A stretch of DNA of 64,000 nt from Candidatus Saccharibacteria bacterium CG2_30_41_52. GTDB lineage: Bacteria; Patescibacteriota; Saccharimonadia; Saccharimonadales; Saccharimonadaceae. Shown piece after piece: positions 25,995 through 36,699 of the stretch. Location: contig MNZN01000001.1 in the NCBI GenBank assembly GCA_001873625.1, positions 62,001 through 126,000 on the forward strand, read 5' to 3'. The translations under genes were made by a program, and so were the position numbers. Below the pieces are notes generated by a model that did not search any database, was not told where the DNA came from, and worked only from the letters and a program-made list of their open reading frames with translations. The first letter of the stretch is position 1. Each line of letters opens with the position of its first letter.

Positions 25995-28900
25995 ATGCCA
26001 CGAGTAATTGCAAATAACGGGATTACCGACTTTAACGCAATCCGCCTGACCGTTGCTAGCCCAGAAGATATTCTAAAGTGGAGCAATGGTGAGGTTACTA
26101 AACCAGAAACAATCAACTATCGAACTCAGAAACCTGAGCGCGATGGTTTGTTCTGTGAACGTATCTTTGGACCAGTAAAAGATGTAAATCCACATGACAA
26201 TAAACTAAAAGGTGTTCGTTCACGCGAAGCTGCAGTCGACAAGAATGGTGAATTAATTACCAAATCTATCGTCCGCCGCGAACGCATGGCTCACATCGCC
26301 CTAGCTACTCCAGTTGCACACATCTGGTTTATGCGTGGTACGCCAAGCGCAATGAGCTTACTTTTGGGCATTACTGTCCGAAACCTAGAACGCATTGCTT
26401 ACTTTTCAACCTACGTTATTCTAAAATCAGATGACAAAAAACGTGAACAGTATTTAGCAGACCTAGAAGCTGAAACTGAAGCTGGAAAAGTCGCTATCAA
26501 AATTCGATTCGAACGCGAAGCTGGTGTTGAAAACGCCGATGTTAAAGCATTAGCAACAGCTCAATCTGCTGAACTTGCAGAACTAGACGAATCATACTTG
26601 GCTAAAAAATCTCAACTAGAGATGCTAGTTAAGGGTGCTTTGATTTCAGAAGTAGACTTTAGAAACCTACCAGAAGAATACGAAGAATTAGTCGAAGTCG
26701 GTATGGGTGGTGCGGCATTAAAGACATTGCTAGACGAAATCGATCTTGCAGCCTTGATTGCTAAACTTACTACTGAAGTATTAGAAGCAAAAGGTCAACG
26801 TGAGAAGAAACTTCTAAAGCGTCTAAAGATGCTAGAAGGTATGGCCGTTGCTGGTATTAAACCGAACAGTCTTGCGCTAACAATCCTACCAGTTATTCCA
26901 CCAGATTTACGTCCGATGGTTCAATTGACTGGTGGTCGTTTCGCCACATCAGACCTAAACGATCTTTATCGACGCGTCATTAACCGTAATAACCGTCTTA
27001 AAAAGCTTATCGGTCTAAATGCGCCTGAAGTTATTCGCCGCAACGAGATGCGTATGCTTCAAGAAGCAGTTGATGCGTTAATTGACAACAGTGCAGCCAA
27101 GGGAAACCGTGCAGTTAATGCAACCGGTGGACGTCGACGTCTAAAATCAATTAGCGACATGCTAAAGGGTAAACAAGGTCGTTTCCGTCAGAACCTTTTG
27201 GGCAAACGCGTTGACTATTCGGGACGTTCAGTAATTGTTGTTGGTCCAAAACTTCACATTCACGAATGTGGTTTGCCAAAACAAATGGCATTGGAGCTAT
27301 TTAAGCCTTTTATTATCAGCTGGTTAATCCGCAACGAACACGCTTACAATATTCGCTCAGCATCACGCTTGATTGAATCTGGTGACGCGTTAGTTTGGGA
27401 CGCATTAGACGCTGTTATCGAAGGTAAATACGTTCTTTTGAACCGTGCTCCATCACTTCACCGATTGTCTATTCAAGCTTTCCAACCTAAATTGGTTGAA
27501 GGCAAAGCTATTCAACTACATCCACTTGTAGCAAATGGCTTTAACGCTGACTACGATGGTGACCAGATGGCAGTTCATTTGCCTTTATCAGATAACGCGC
27601 AGCGTGAAGCTCGCGAATTGATGAGTGCAACAAACAACTTGCTAAAACCTGCTGATGGCGTTCCAGTATTGAACATTGGTCAGGACGTTGTTTTAGGTAA
27701 TTATTACCTAACATACGAAAAACCAAGTGCTCAGACTAAAGAAGTTAAAGCTTACAGTTCAGTTTATGAAGCTGAAATGGCATACGATGACAAGAAATTG
27801 CAATTGCAAAGCCCAATTCGTGTTTACACCAAGGGTGAAATTCGCAATACAACACTAGGTCGCGTATTCTTTAACGAGATTTTACCTGTTGATTTTCCAT
27901 ATGATAACTCAATTCAAGCTAAAAAACAGTTGAAAAAAGTTTTGGCTAAAATCTTTAATGATTACGGTCCAGAAACAACTGCTTATACTGCAGACCGCAT
28001 GAAAGGCTTGGCTTTCCGCTTTGCTACTATCGCGGCTGTATCAACTGGCCAAGAAGACTACATCCAATTTAGCGAAATAAGTGAATTCGTTGTCGAAGGT
28101 GACGCCAAGACTGCACTAATTGCTGAGCAATTTGACCAAGGTTTGATTACAGAGGAAGAGCGCTACAGCCTAACTATCGCCGCATGGCGAGCAGTTGACC
28201 GTAAGATTGCTGACTTTTTGCGAATAAAGATGCGCGATATGGACACAAGTATTTCTGTCATGGTTAACTCTGGTGCTCGTGGCGATATTTCAAACGTCAA
28301 ATGGGCATCAGCAATGATCGGTATCGTTGTGGATTCAAATAACCGCGAAATCGAGCTTCCAATTCGTTCGAACTACAAAGATGGTCTAAGTTCACTAGAG
28401 CAATTCGTGGCAACACGCGGTGCACGTAAGGGGCTTATCGATACAGCTTTAAAGACAGCCGATGCTGGTTACCTAACACGACGACTTGTCGACGTGTCAC
28501 AAGATGTGTTTACTGTAGAAGATTCAGAAGTTAGCGACGATGATGGCTTTGCAATTTTGCGAAGTGAATCAGAATTAACAATGATTAACTTTGGTAACCG
28601 TCTAGTTGGACGATATACTGCCGAAGCAATTCCTGGTATTGTTGAAAACGATACAATCATTACTCGCGATATTGCAAACGCAATCGAATCTGATGAAACA
28701 ATTGCAAGTGTCAAGATTCAATCTGTTCTAACTACCAAAAACCTACGTGGAATCCCACGCAAGAGTTACGGTATCGATATGTCAACAGGCCGAATCGTTG
28801 ACGCTGCACAACCTGTCGGTGTTATTGCCGCTCAATCTGTTGGTGAGCCTGGTACACAGTTGACATTGAAGACTTTCCACAAAGGTGGAGAGGCTGGTGG

Positions 28901-29840
28901 AGACATCACCCAAGGTCTACCTCGTGTTGAAGAGTTATTTGAAGCTCGTAGTCCAAAAGGTCAAGCATATATCACTGAAGTTACCGGTCTTGTCGATATG
29001 TGGGAAGATGGCAAAAAGTACATTGTTCAAGTTACACCAGAAGCTGGTCACGTTGAGCGAATTGCGCTTGATGGCCGCACAGTAGTCGTTAAATCTGGCA
29101 GCAACATCAAAGTTGGTGACGTATTGGCTACCGGTGAAAGTGAAACACGACCACTAACTGCACCATTTGATGGCGTACTAGAAATCGCTGAAGATACTTT
29201 GATCCTAGCTGCAAACGCATCTTCACCAGTTCGCTACGAAATCCCAGGCACAGCACAAGTTGTTGTTGCTGCTGGTGATGTTGTCGAAGCAGGTGACCGC
29301 CTAACATCTGGTTCATTGAATCTACATGATTTGATGCGTCTAAAGGGTACCGAAGCTACACAACGCTATATCATTAACGAAGTCTTGCGTATTTACGCAG
29401 CACAGGGTCAAGACGTTGCTGACAAGCACCTCGAGATCATCGTTCGTCAGATGTTTAGCCGCGTCCAAGTTGAAGACCCAGGTGATGGTATCTTTGTCAC
29501 AGGTGACATCGTATCTAAGGCACTTGTTGTTGAAGCTAACGCTGAACTAGCAGCCGCTGGTAAATCGTTAATCGGTTACACCCAGTTGCTACTTGGTATT
29601 ACTAAAGTCTCAATCTGGTCAGACAGCTTCCTATCGGCTGCATCGTTCCAAGACACAACTCGTGTTCTTATCAACGCTGCAATTAGCGGACGCATCGACC
29701 GACTACATGGTTTGAAAGAAAACGTCATCATTGGCCGCAAGATTCCAGTTGGAACCGGCGCCCTTGACTACGTCAATCCTTCTGAACCTGACAGCGATGT
29801 TGTCGAAGAAATCGCTGCAAATATCGAATTAGCCATTTAA
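25995..29840 (+). CDS. rpoC: RNA polymerase subunit beta'
   Basis: NADYDGDQMAVHLPLS, RVDYSGRSVIVVGP, GEPGTQLTLKTFH. Confidence 0.99.
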   Translation: MPRVIANNGITDFNAIRLTVASPEDILKWSNGEVTKPETINYRTQKPERDGLFCERIFGPVKDVNPHDNKLKGVRSREAAVDKNGELITKSIVRRERMAHIALATPVAHIWFMRGTPSAMSLLLGITVRNLERIAYFSTYVILKSDDKKREQYLADLEAETEAGKVAIKIRFEREAGVENADVKALATAQSAELAELDESYLAKKSQLEMLVKGALISEVDFRNLPEEYEELVEVGMGGAALKTLLDEIDLAALIAKLTTEVLEAKGQREKKLLKRLKMLEGMAVAGIKPNSLALTILPVIPPDLRPMVQLTGGRFATSDLNDLYRRVINRNNRLKKLIGLNAPEVIRRNEMRMLQEAVDALIDNSAAKGNRAVNATGGRRRLKSISDMLKGKQGRFRQNLLGKRVDYSGRSVIVVGPKLHIHECGLPKQMALELFKPFIISWLIRNEHAYNIRSASRLIESGDALVWDALDAVIEGKYVLLNRAPSLHRLSIQAFQPKLVEGKAIQLHPLVANGFNADYDGDQMAVHLPLSDNAQREARELMSATNNLLKPADGVPVLNIGQDVVLGNYYLTYEKPSAQTKEVKAYSSVYEAEMAYDDKKLQLQSPIRVYTKGEIRNTTLGRVFFNEILPVDFPYDNSIQAKKQLKKVLAKIFNDYGPETTAYTADRMKGLAFRFATIAAVSTGQEDYIQFSEISEFVVEGDAKTALIAEQFDQGLITEEERYSLTIAAWRAVDRKIADFLRIKMRDMDTSISVMVNSGARGDISNVKWASAMIGIVVDSNNREIELPIRSNYKDGLSSLEQFVATRGARKGLIDTALKTADAGYLTRRLVDVSQDVFTVEDSEVSDDDGFAILRSESELTMINFGNRLVGRYTAEAIPGIVENDTIITRDIANAIESDETIASVKIQSVLTTKNLRGIPRKSYGIDMSTGRIVDAAQPVGVIAAQSVGEPGTQLTLKTFHKGGEAGGDITQGLPRVEELFEARSPKGQAYITEVTGLVDMWEDGKKYIVQVTPEAGHVERIALDGRTVVVKSGSNIKVGDVLATGESETRPLTAPFDGVLEIAEDTLILAANASSPVRYEIPGTAQVVVAAGDVVEAGDRLTSGSLNLHDLMRLKGTEATQRYIINEVLRIYAAQGQDVADKHLEIIVRQMFSRVQVEDPGDGIFVTGDIVSKALVVEANAELAAAGKSLIGYTQLLLGITKVSIWSDSFLSAASFQDTTRVLINAAISGRIDRLHGLKENVIIGRKIPVGTGALDYVNPSEPDSDVVEEIAANIELAI

Positions 29841-29883
29841 CTAGTAGATGGTAGGTAGCATATAGTAGGTGTTAGAAAATAGA

Positions 29884-29914
29884 ATAGGCTCCGGAAATAC
29901 CGGAGCTTATTTTA
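29884..29914 (+). terminator. Terminator after rpoC
   Basis: AATAGGCTCCGGaaataCCGGAGCTTATTTT. Confidence 0.75.
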
Positions 29915-30154
29915 TTATTGAGTCTTAGCTCTACTATATACCGTCTACTACCTACCAAATGTTGCTTTTATACAACATTTTTGCTATAATCAACCACGAG
30001 TTTACTCTTATTGGGCTAACGAATTATTGAATGTGTACAGATTCGATAGTGCCGATAAGTATGACACAGAGAGAGCATGCTGAGCTTAATCTGTAAAAGT
30101 GGACGAATCTCGTCCTATAATAGTGTCAATAAATAATTACTTTTAGGAGTATTA

Positions 30155-30568
30155 ATGCCAACAATCAATCAATTAGTGCGCAAGCCACGCAAGATTGCGA
30201 TTAAAAAATCGAAATCTCCTGCGCTTGGCAAGATTCACAATGCACTCAAGACTCGTTATTTCGAGCAAAACAGCCCACTAAAACGCGGTGTTTGTATTCG
30301 CGTAACAACTAAAACACCTAAAAAACCAAACTCAGCTTTACGTAAAGTTGCACGTGTTCGTTTAACAAATCAACAAGAAGTTTGGGCATACATTGGCGGC
30401 GAAGGTCACAACCTACAAGAACACGCCGTTGTGCTAGTTCGTGGCGGTCGTGTGCCAGATCTTCCAGGTGTACGTTACCACCTTGTTCGCGGTGCATTAG
30501 ATCTTCAAGGTGTTGCAAAGCGCAAAAAAGGCCGTTCTAAGTACGGTGCTAAAAAGGAGACCAAGTAA
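30155..30568 (+). CDS. rpsL: 30S ribosomal protein S12
   Basis: [36 protein letters not shown]. Confidence 0.98.
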   Translation: MPTINQLVRKPRKIAIKKSKSPALGKIHNALKTRYFEQNSPLKRGVCIRVTTKTPKKPNSALRKVARVRLTNQQEVWAYIGGEGHNLQEHAVVLVRGGRVPDLPGVRYHLVRGALDLQGVAKRKKGRSKYGAKKETK

Positions 30569-31047
30569 TGCCTCGTAAAACAACAGCATCCCTACAACGT
30601 GAACTAAATCCAGATCGCAAGTACCAAAGCGTAATGGTTCAACGTTTGATTAACAAATCTATGCTAAATGGCAAAAAGCTAGTTGCAGAACGTGCTGTTT
30701 ACGGCGCAATCGAAACAGCTGCTAAAAAGCTAAAAAGCGAAGAACCAATGGAAGTATTTGAAAAAGCGTTGAAAAACATTTCACCAAATTTCGAGATCAA
30801 ATCTCGCCGTGTTGGTGGTGCAAACTATCAAATTCCATTTCCAGTCGCTGGTCACCGCCAAATGCACTATGCTTTTTCATGGCTAGTACAAGCTGCACGC
30901 TCACGCCATGGTATGTCATATTCAGATTGCCTAGCGCAAGAGATTGTTGACGCTTGTGGTGAAACTGGTGGTGCTTTCAAGAAAAAGGAAGATACACACC
31001 GAATGGCAGAAGCAAACCGTGCATTTGCTCATTTTGCCCGTTCATAA
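30568..31047 (+). CDS. rpsG: 30S ribosomal protein S7
   Basis: S7 sequence; overlaps rpsL stop. Confidence 0.97.
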   Translation: MPRKTTASLQRELNPDRKYQSVMVQRLINKSMLNGKKLVAERAVYGAIETAAKKLKSEEPMEVFEKALKNISPNFEIKSRRVGGANYQIPFPVAGHRQMHYAFSWLVQAARSRHGMSYSDCLAQEIVDACGETGGAFKKKEDTHRMAEANRAFAHFARS

Positions 31048-31066
31048 TTAGCATTCAACTATATAT

Positions 31067-31891
31067 ATGAAACAAAATATCCGCGGATATGTGGGAACAT
31101 CAATCATCGTCGTTTGGAACACCTTCAAACGGTTGATGATTGGTGTTATTTTGTTAATTATAGGTTGGATTACGTACACTGTTGTTATTAACAATCTACT
31201 GCATGGTGAAACTAGACTGGATCAAATATTAGCGTTTTTAGCGCTTTGGTTTGTTGTTGCATATATATTCATACCTAGAATTCATCGAGTTTTGACTAAA
31301 CTATATATACCAGATTATTTTATTGGACGTATTCGTACGGCTGATGGTCTGCTAAGCGATCCAGTTAATTTGGCATTTATAGGTAGTGAAGAACATTTGC
31401 ATCATGCAATGAAACAGGCCGGATGGGTTTTAGCCGACGAACTAACGTTAACTAGTAGTTTCAAGATGGTAATGGCGACTTTACTGAGCCGAAGTTACGT
31501 ACACGCGCCGGTCAGTCCAGGATATTTATTTGGTAACGTCCAATCGTTTACATATCAACAAGGGGTAAATAATAAAACGTCGGCGCGTCATCATGTTCGT
31601 TTTTGGAAGACCCCAGACGGATGGTTAATGCCCGGTGGACATCGGGTTGATTGGGTTGCGGCTGGAACGTACGATCGAGCTGTTGGCTTTTCATACTTTA
31701 CATTACAAATAACTCACAAAATTGAATCTGATACCGATATCGAACGAGACTACATTGTCGATACGTTAGAATCAATAGTTAAATTAAAACGGGTAAATAT
31801 AATCAAAAACTATTTTAGTGCGTATCACCATCGAAGTGGCGGAGGCGATAATATTACGACAGACGGCGCTTTGCCTATTATTGAGCTATAA
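31067..31891 (+). CDS. Membrane protein with LssY C-terminal-like domain
   Basis: DPVNLAFIGSEEHLHHAMKQAGWVLADELTL, APVSPGYLFG, SARHHVRFWKT, QITHKIESDTDIERDYIV. Confidence 0.75.
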   Translation: MKQNIRGYVGTSIIVVWNTFKRLMIGVILLIIGWITYTVVINNLLHGETRLDQILAFLALWFVVAYIFIPRIHRVLTKLYIPDYFIGRIRTADGLLSDPVNLAFIGSEEHLHHAMKQAGWVLADELTLTSSFKMVMATLLSRSYVHAPVSPGYLFGNVQSFTYQQGVNNKTSARHHVRFWKTPDGWLMPGGHRVDWVAAGTYDRAVGFSYFTLQITHKIESDTDIERDYIVDTLESIVKLKRVNIIKNYFSAYHHRSGGGDNITTDGALPIIEL

Positions 31892-31998
31892 CAAAGCCTG
31901 CTCTGTATCTAGTAATAAGTATAAATATCTGATAGAATTGATGCTAAGAGCTATTTTTAATGGCAAAAATTAATTGAAAAGGAATATAAGACAACACC

Positions 31999-34086
31999 AT
32001 GGCAGAAAGACACGTCCCCCTAGAGGACCTTCGCAATATCGGTATTATCGCCCATATTGACGCTGGTAAAACAACTACAACCGAGGCAATTTTGTATCGT
32101 ACTGGTCTTTCACACAAGATTGGTCTAGTTCACGAAGGTGGAACAACGACTGACTGGATGGAACAAGAGCGTGAACGTGGTATCACGATTACTTCTGCTG
32201 CTGTTACTGCTTTTTGGAAGGGTAAAAAAATTAACCTTATCGATACACCAGGCCACATTGACTTTACGGCCGAAGTAGAACGCTCACTACGCGTTTTGGA
32301 CGGTGCTGTGACTGTCTTTGACGGTAAAATGGGTGTTGAGGCTCAGTCTGAAACCGTTTGGCGCCAAGCTAACAAATATCACGTTCCACGTATATGTTTT
32401 ATCAACAAGATTAACCAAACTGGTGGCGATTTTTACAAATCTTTGGATTCTATCCATCACCGTTTGACAAAAAACGCGCTTCCAATTCACTTGCCAATTG
32501 GTTTTGAAAAAGAAATCAATGGTCTTGTTGATCTTATCGATATGAAATCTTACACCTACAGCGATTACGCAGACCACGAATTAGTTGTTGGCGAAATTCC
32601 AGCTAATATGATTGAAAAGTGTAAAAATTCTCGATCACTATTGGTTGAAGCAGCTGTCGAAGCTGACGATGCGTTGTTTGAGCGTTTCTTGGACAAAGGC
32701 GAAGATTCAATCACAATCCCGGAACTTAAAGCTGCTTTGCGCAAACGAGTTTTGGCTGGTGATTTCTACCTAGTAACAGGCGGCGATGGCCGTGGAGTTA
32801 TCGTCGAAAAAGTTTTGGACCTTGTTGTTGATTATTTACCATCACCATTAGATGTTAGTGGCATTTGGGGTCATGATCCAAAAACTGGTGACGAAATTGA
32901 ACGTAAGCCAGACGTCAAGGAACCTTTGTCATCTCTAGCTTTTAAAATTGCAACTGACCCATTCGTTGGTAAGTTAATTTTTGTTCGTGTCTACAGCGGT
33001 CAAATGACAGCTGGTTCATATGTCCTCAACACCGTTACTGGCGAAAAAGAGCGCATTGGCCGAATTGTTCGTATGCATGCTGACAAACGTGAAGATATTG
33101 ATTCGATTGATGCAGGTGACATCGCCGCAGTTGTAGGTCTGAAGGGTACATTTACTGGTCACACACTATCTGCTGTCGATAAACCAATTACACTAGAATC
33201 TATTACATTCCCAGATCCTCCAGTATCGATCGCGGTCGAACCAAAGACCAAGGCTGACCAGGAAAAAATGGGTATAGCATTGCAACGTTTGGCCGAAGAA
33301 GACCCAACTTTCCGCATTCACACTGATGATGAAACAGGTCAAACGATTATGTCAGGAATGGGTGAACTGCACCTTGATATTTTGATCGATCGTATGCGAC
33401 GCGAATTTAATGTTGAAGCTAACATCGGTGAACCACAAGTTGCTTTTCGTGAATCTATCAAAGGCACGTCTGATGTTCAAGGCAAACATATCAAGCAATC
33501 TGGTGGACGTGGTCAATATGGTGACGTATGGGTCAAATTTGAACCAAATGAAATGGGCAAAGGCTTCGAATTTATCGATGCCATCAAGGGTGGTTCAGTC
33601 CCTCAAGAGTATCGTAAACCAGTTGAAGCTGGGATCAAAGAAACGCTTAACGGCGGTGTTATTGCTGGTTACCCAGTAGTTGATGTCAAAGCAACTCTTT
33701 ATGATGGTAGTTATCACGATGTCGACTCAAGTGAACTTGCTTTTAAATTGGCTGGTAGCTTAGCTGCACGTGAGGGTATCAAACAAGCTAAACCAATCCT
33801 ACTTGAACCTATTATGCACGTTGAAGTAACTACTCCTGAGGATTTCATGGGTGATGTCATTGGCGACTTAAACAGTCGCCGTGGCCGTATCGAAGCTATG
33901 GAGGACCTTAGTGCCGGTGCTAAATTGATCAAAGCTTTTGTGCCACTTGCAAACATGTTTGGTTATACAACCGACCTGCGCTCAATGAGCCAGGGGCGTG
34001 CTGCAAGCTCGATGGAACTTGCTCAGTACGAGGAAGTACCGCCAAATGTGGCCCAAGAGATAGTAGAGAAGCGTTCAAGCAAATAG
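31999..34086 (+). CDS. fusA: Elongation factor G
   Basis: GIIAHIDAGKTTTTEAILYRTG, DTPGHIDF. Confidence 0.99.
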   Translation: MAERHVPLEDLRNIGIIAHIDAGKTTTTEAILYRTGLSHKIGLVHEGGTTTDWMEQERERGITITSAAVTAFWKGKKINLIDTPGHIDFTAEVERSLRVLDGAVTVFDGKMGVEAQSETVWRQANKYHVPRICFINKINQTGGDFYKSLDSIHHRLTKNALPIHLPIGFEKEINGLVDLIDMKSYTYSDYADHELVVGEIPANMIEKCKNSRSLLVEAAVEADDALFERFLDKGEDSITIPELKAALRKRVLAGDFYLVTGGDGRGVIVEKVLDLVVDYLPSPLDVSGIWGHDPKTGDEIERKPDVKEPLSSLAFKIATDPFVGKLIFVRVYSGQMTAGSYVLNTVTGEKERIGRIVRMHADKREDIDSIDAGDIAAVVGLKGTFTGHTLSAVDKPITLESITFPDPPVSIAVEPKTKADQEKMGIALQRLAEEDPTFRIHTDDETGQTIMSGMGELHLDILIDRMRREFNVEANIGEPQVAFRESIKGTSDVQGKHIKQSGGRGQYGDVWVKFEPNEMGKGFEFIDAIKGGSVPQEYRKPVEAGIKETLNGGVIAGYPVVDVKATLYDGSYHDVDSSELAFKLAGSLAAREGIKQAKPILLEPIMHVEVTTPEDFMGDVIGDLNSRRGRIEAMEDLSAGAKLIKAFVPLANMFGYTTDLRSMSQGRAASSMELAQYEEVPPNVAQEIVEKRSSK

Positions 34087-34195
34087 GTTAAATACCTCTT
34101 TACGAAGTGGCGTAGACTCTGTATAATGACAGATATACGTCGTTGAGTAAGTATTTGCTCTCGTCTAAAAAATAATTAATAGGAGAAATAATTCA

Positions 34196-35377
34196 ATGGC
34201 AGATTTCGACCGAACCAAACCTCACGTTAACGTTGGCACAATGGGCCATGTTGACCACGGTAAAACAACATTAACCTCAGCAATTACTAACGTACTTGCT
34301 AAAAGATTGCCTAGTGCTGTTAATAAACCTGTTACTTATGCGCAGATTGATAACGCACCAGAAGAGCGCGCACGTGGTATTACTATTGCTTCATCTCACC
34401 AAGAGTATGAATCAGAAAAGCGTCACTATGCTCACGTTGACATGCCAGGTCACGCTGACTACATCAAAAATATGATCACAGGTGCTGCCCAAATTGATGG
34501 TGCTATCCTTGTGGTTGCTGCAAACGATGGTCCGTTGCCTCAAACTCGTGAACACGTTTTGTTGGCTCACCAAGTTGGTGTTCCAAAAATCCTTGTTTAC
34601 CTAAACAAGATGGACCTTGCTGACCCTGAACTAGTTGAATTAGTTGAGATGGATATTCGTGAACTTCTTGCTAAAAACGGATTTGACGAAAACGCTCCAA
34701 TTATCAAAGGTTCTGCAACCAAAGCCCTAGAAGGCGACAAAGAAGCCGAAGATTCTATTATGGAACTAGTTGCAGCTTTGGATAGCTATATACCAGAGCC
34801 AGTTCGTGAATTAGACAAACCATTCTTGATGCCAATCGAAGACGTCTTTTCAATCAAAGGCCGTGGTACAGTTGCTACCGGTCGTATTGAACAAGGTATC
34901 ATCAAATTGAACGATCCAGTTGAAATCGTTGGTATCCGTGCAACTCAAACATCAGTTGTTACTGGTATTGAGGCTTTTAAAAAGAACCTAAACCAAGGTC
35001 AAGCTGGCGACAACGCTGGTATCTTGCTACGCGGTATTGAACGCGAACAAATTGAACGCGGTCAAGTTATCGTCAAACCAGGTAGCTTAACACCACACAC
35101 TGAATTTGAAGCTGAAGTTTACATCTTGAAAAAAGAAGAAGGTGGACGACATACTCCATTTAGCAAAGGTTACAAACCACAGTTCTACTTCCGTACAACT
35201 GACGTAACCGGTGAAGTTGAACTTCCAGCCGACAAAGAACTAGTTATCCCTGGCGATACACTAACTTTCAAGGTTAAACTTCTTGCTCCAGTAGCAATGG
35301 AAAAAGGTCTAACATTTGCTATCCGCGAAGGTGGTAAAACTGTTGGTGCTGGCGTTGTAACTAACATCGTTAAATAA
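34196..35377 (+). CDS. tuf: Elongation factor Tu
   Basis: [51 protein letters not shown]. Confidence 0.99.
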   Translation: MADFDRTKPHVNVGTMGHVDHGKTTLTSAITNVLAKRLPSAVNKPVTYAQIDNAPEERARGITIASSHQEYESEKRHYAHVDMPGHADYIKNMITGAAQIDGAILVVAANDGPLPQTREHVLLAHQVGVPKILVYLNKMDLADPELVELVEMDIRELLAKNGFDENAPIIKGSATKALEGDKEAEDSIMELVAALDSYIPEPVRELDKPFLMPIEDVFSIKGRGTVATGRIEQGIIKLNDPVEIVGIRATQTSVVTGIEAFKKNLNQGQAGDNAGILLRGIEREQIERGQVIVKPGSLTPHTEFEAEVYILKKEEGGRHTPFSKGYKPQFYFRTTDVTGEVELPADKELVIPGDTLTFKVKLLAPVAMEKGLTFAIREGGKTVGAGVVTNIVK

Positions 35378-35392
35378 TCTATTCTAGATTTA

Positions 35393-35424
35393 CAAAATAC
35401 CCCCGAGCAATCGGGGGTATTTTT
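35393..35424 (+). terminator. Terminator after tuf
   Basis: CAAAATACCCCCGAGCAATCGGGGGTATTTTT. Confidence 0.85.
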
Positions 35425-35468
35425 GATACACTAGGTATGCGAACCGCAAGAAGTGATACAATAAACAT

Positions 35469-35717
35469 ATGAGCGAAGATCAATTCACGAAATTATTCAA
35501 TTACATGGAAAAGCGTTTTAACGCCATTGATAAAAGATTTGAACTTACAGCATCCCAAGAAAGCCTTGATAGGCTAACCAACACTATCGATAATTTTGTC
35601 AAAAGACTTGATGACGCTGAAATCGAACAGGTCTCACGTGACGAACAATTCAAACGTCTGTTAAATTGGGCACGTAAAGTTTCTAAGAAAACTGGGATTC
35701 CATTAACAGATTTGTAA
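35469..35717 (+). CDS. Small coiled-coil-like hypothetical protein
   Basis: 82-aa ORF with TACAAT -10 box 6 nt before ATG and a terminator after. Confidence 0.55.
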   Translation: MSEDQFTKLFNYMEKRFNAIDKRFELTASQESLDRLTNTIDNFVKRLDDAEIEQVSRDEQFKRLLNWARKVSKKTGIPLTDL

Positions 35718-35719
35718 AA

Positions 35720-35749
35720 CAAAATACCCCGAGCAATCGGGGGTATTTT
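35720..35749 (+). terminator. Near-identical second copy of the tuf terminator
   Basis: CAAAATACCCCGAGCAATCGGGGGTATTTTG. Confidence 0.85.
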
Positions 35750-35860
35750 GTTTTCATCTATTATTAGTTGTCAGAACAGATTCAAAATGTTATAATCCAT
35801 GAGTATTATTAATGATATCGAGAACTCGGTGGTGGCAGAACATTCGCCGTACAGCGAACT

Positions 35861-35912
35861 GGTCCATAACAGAGGTTACGATATAACCGTCGTTTATGCG
35901 ACAAGAAGGACC
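35861..35912 (+). promoter_or_regulatory. Structured rpsJ leader (three-way junction) partly covering the Shine-Dalgarno
   Basis: GGTCC(35861)/GGACC(35908), GGTTA/TAACC and GTCG/CGAC stems. Confidence 0.6.
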
Positions 35913-35917
35913 ATTAT

Positions 35918-36244
35918 ATGGCAGCAGACAAGCAAGAACAGGCCCTAAGAATTCGTATCCGCCTAAAAGCGTACGATCACAAGGTTATAGACCAATCAGC
36001 AAAACAAATTATTGACACTGCAATCCGTACTGGCGCATCAGTTGCCGGTCCAGTGCCACTTCCAACTCGCCGTAGCGTGTTTACCGTGGTTAAATCACCA
36101 CACGTCTACAAAAAAGGTGGAGAAGCATTCGAAATGCGCGTTCACAAACGACTAATCGACATTACCGACGCAACTCCAAAGACTATTGATAGTCTACAAA
36201 ACCTCAGCTTGCCTGCAGGTGTTGATGCTGAAATTCGCATGTAA
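35918..36244 (+). CDS. rpsJ: 30S ribosomal protein S10
   Basis: [47 protein letters not shown]. Confidence 0.98.
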   Translation: MAADKQEQALRIRIRLKAYDHKVIDQSAKQIIDTAIRTGASVAGPVPLPTRRSVFTVVKSPHVYKKGGEAFEMRVHKRLIDITDATPKTIDSLQNLSLPAGVDAEIRM

Positions 36245-36259
36245 TTTAAATGCAATTTA

Positions 36260-36289
36260 ATAACCCCGCTAATTGCGGGGTTATTTTTT
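36260..36289 (+). terminator. Terminator after rpsJ
   Basis: AACCCCGCTAATTGCGGGGTTATTTTTT. Confidence 0.85.
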
Positions 36290-36302
36290 GTCTAAAAACT
36301 AA

Positions 36303-36581
36303 CTAAAGAGCGTTGATCTTGTCGATAATACGCAAGGTATCCAACTGAATGTTCAAAATCCACAAAGATAGAATCATAATATATATAAATAAGATTGCCC
36401 AATAAATTGTTTGTTGGGAAACCTGGTATGTCATAAATGGAGTCTTTTCTTTGACAAGTTGGAATGATTTAAAAGCTACAGCTTTGGCTTTGCGTGGGGT
36501 AGCCTTTACAACCTTAATGGTTTTTTTAGCTACTACCTTTTTTGCGACTTTCTTTACAGTTTTTTTAGTTTTAGTTGCCAT
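36303..36581 (-). CDS. Small protein: Lys/Ala-rich basic N-terminus (histone H1-like composition) plus C-terminal TM helix
   Basis: MATKTKKTVKKVAKKVVAKKTIKVVKATPRKAKAV..YWAILFIYIMILSLWIL. Confidence 0.65.
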   Translation of the reverse strand: MATKTKKTVKKVAKKVVAKKTIKVVKATPRKAKAVAFKSFQLVKEKTPFMTYQVSQQTIYWAILFIYIMILSLWILNIQLDTLRIIDKINAL

Positions 36582-36699
36582 AACATTACCACTCCTATGT
36601 TATTTAATGATACTTATGGTTACAGTATGCAACACGGTGGCAATTAGCACAAGTGGTATTATGACCAACACTTAAGGTTATTTGGTATACTTTAGTTAG

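Noticed and set aside
23721-29316. Long antisense ORFs within rpoB/rpoC
   Set aside because: Opposite-strand frames inside strongly conserved genes with no independent start context or motifs; typical spurious ORFs.
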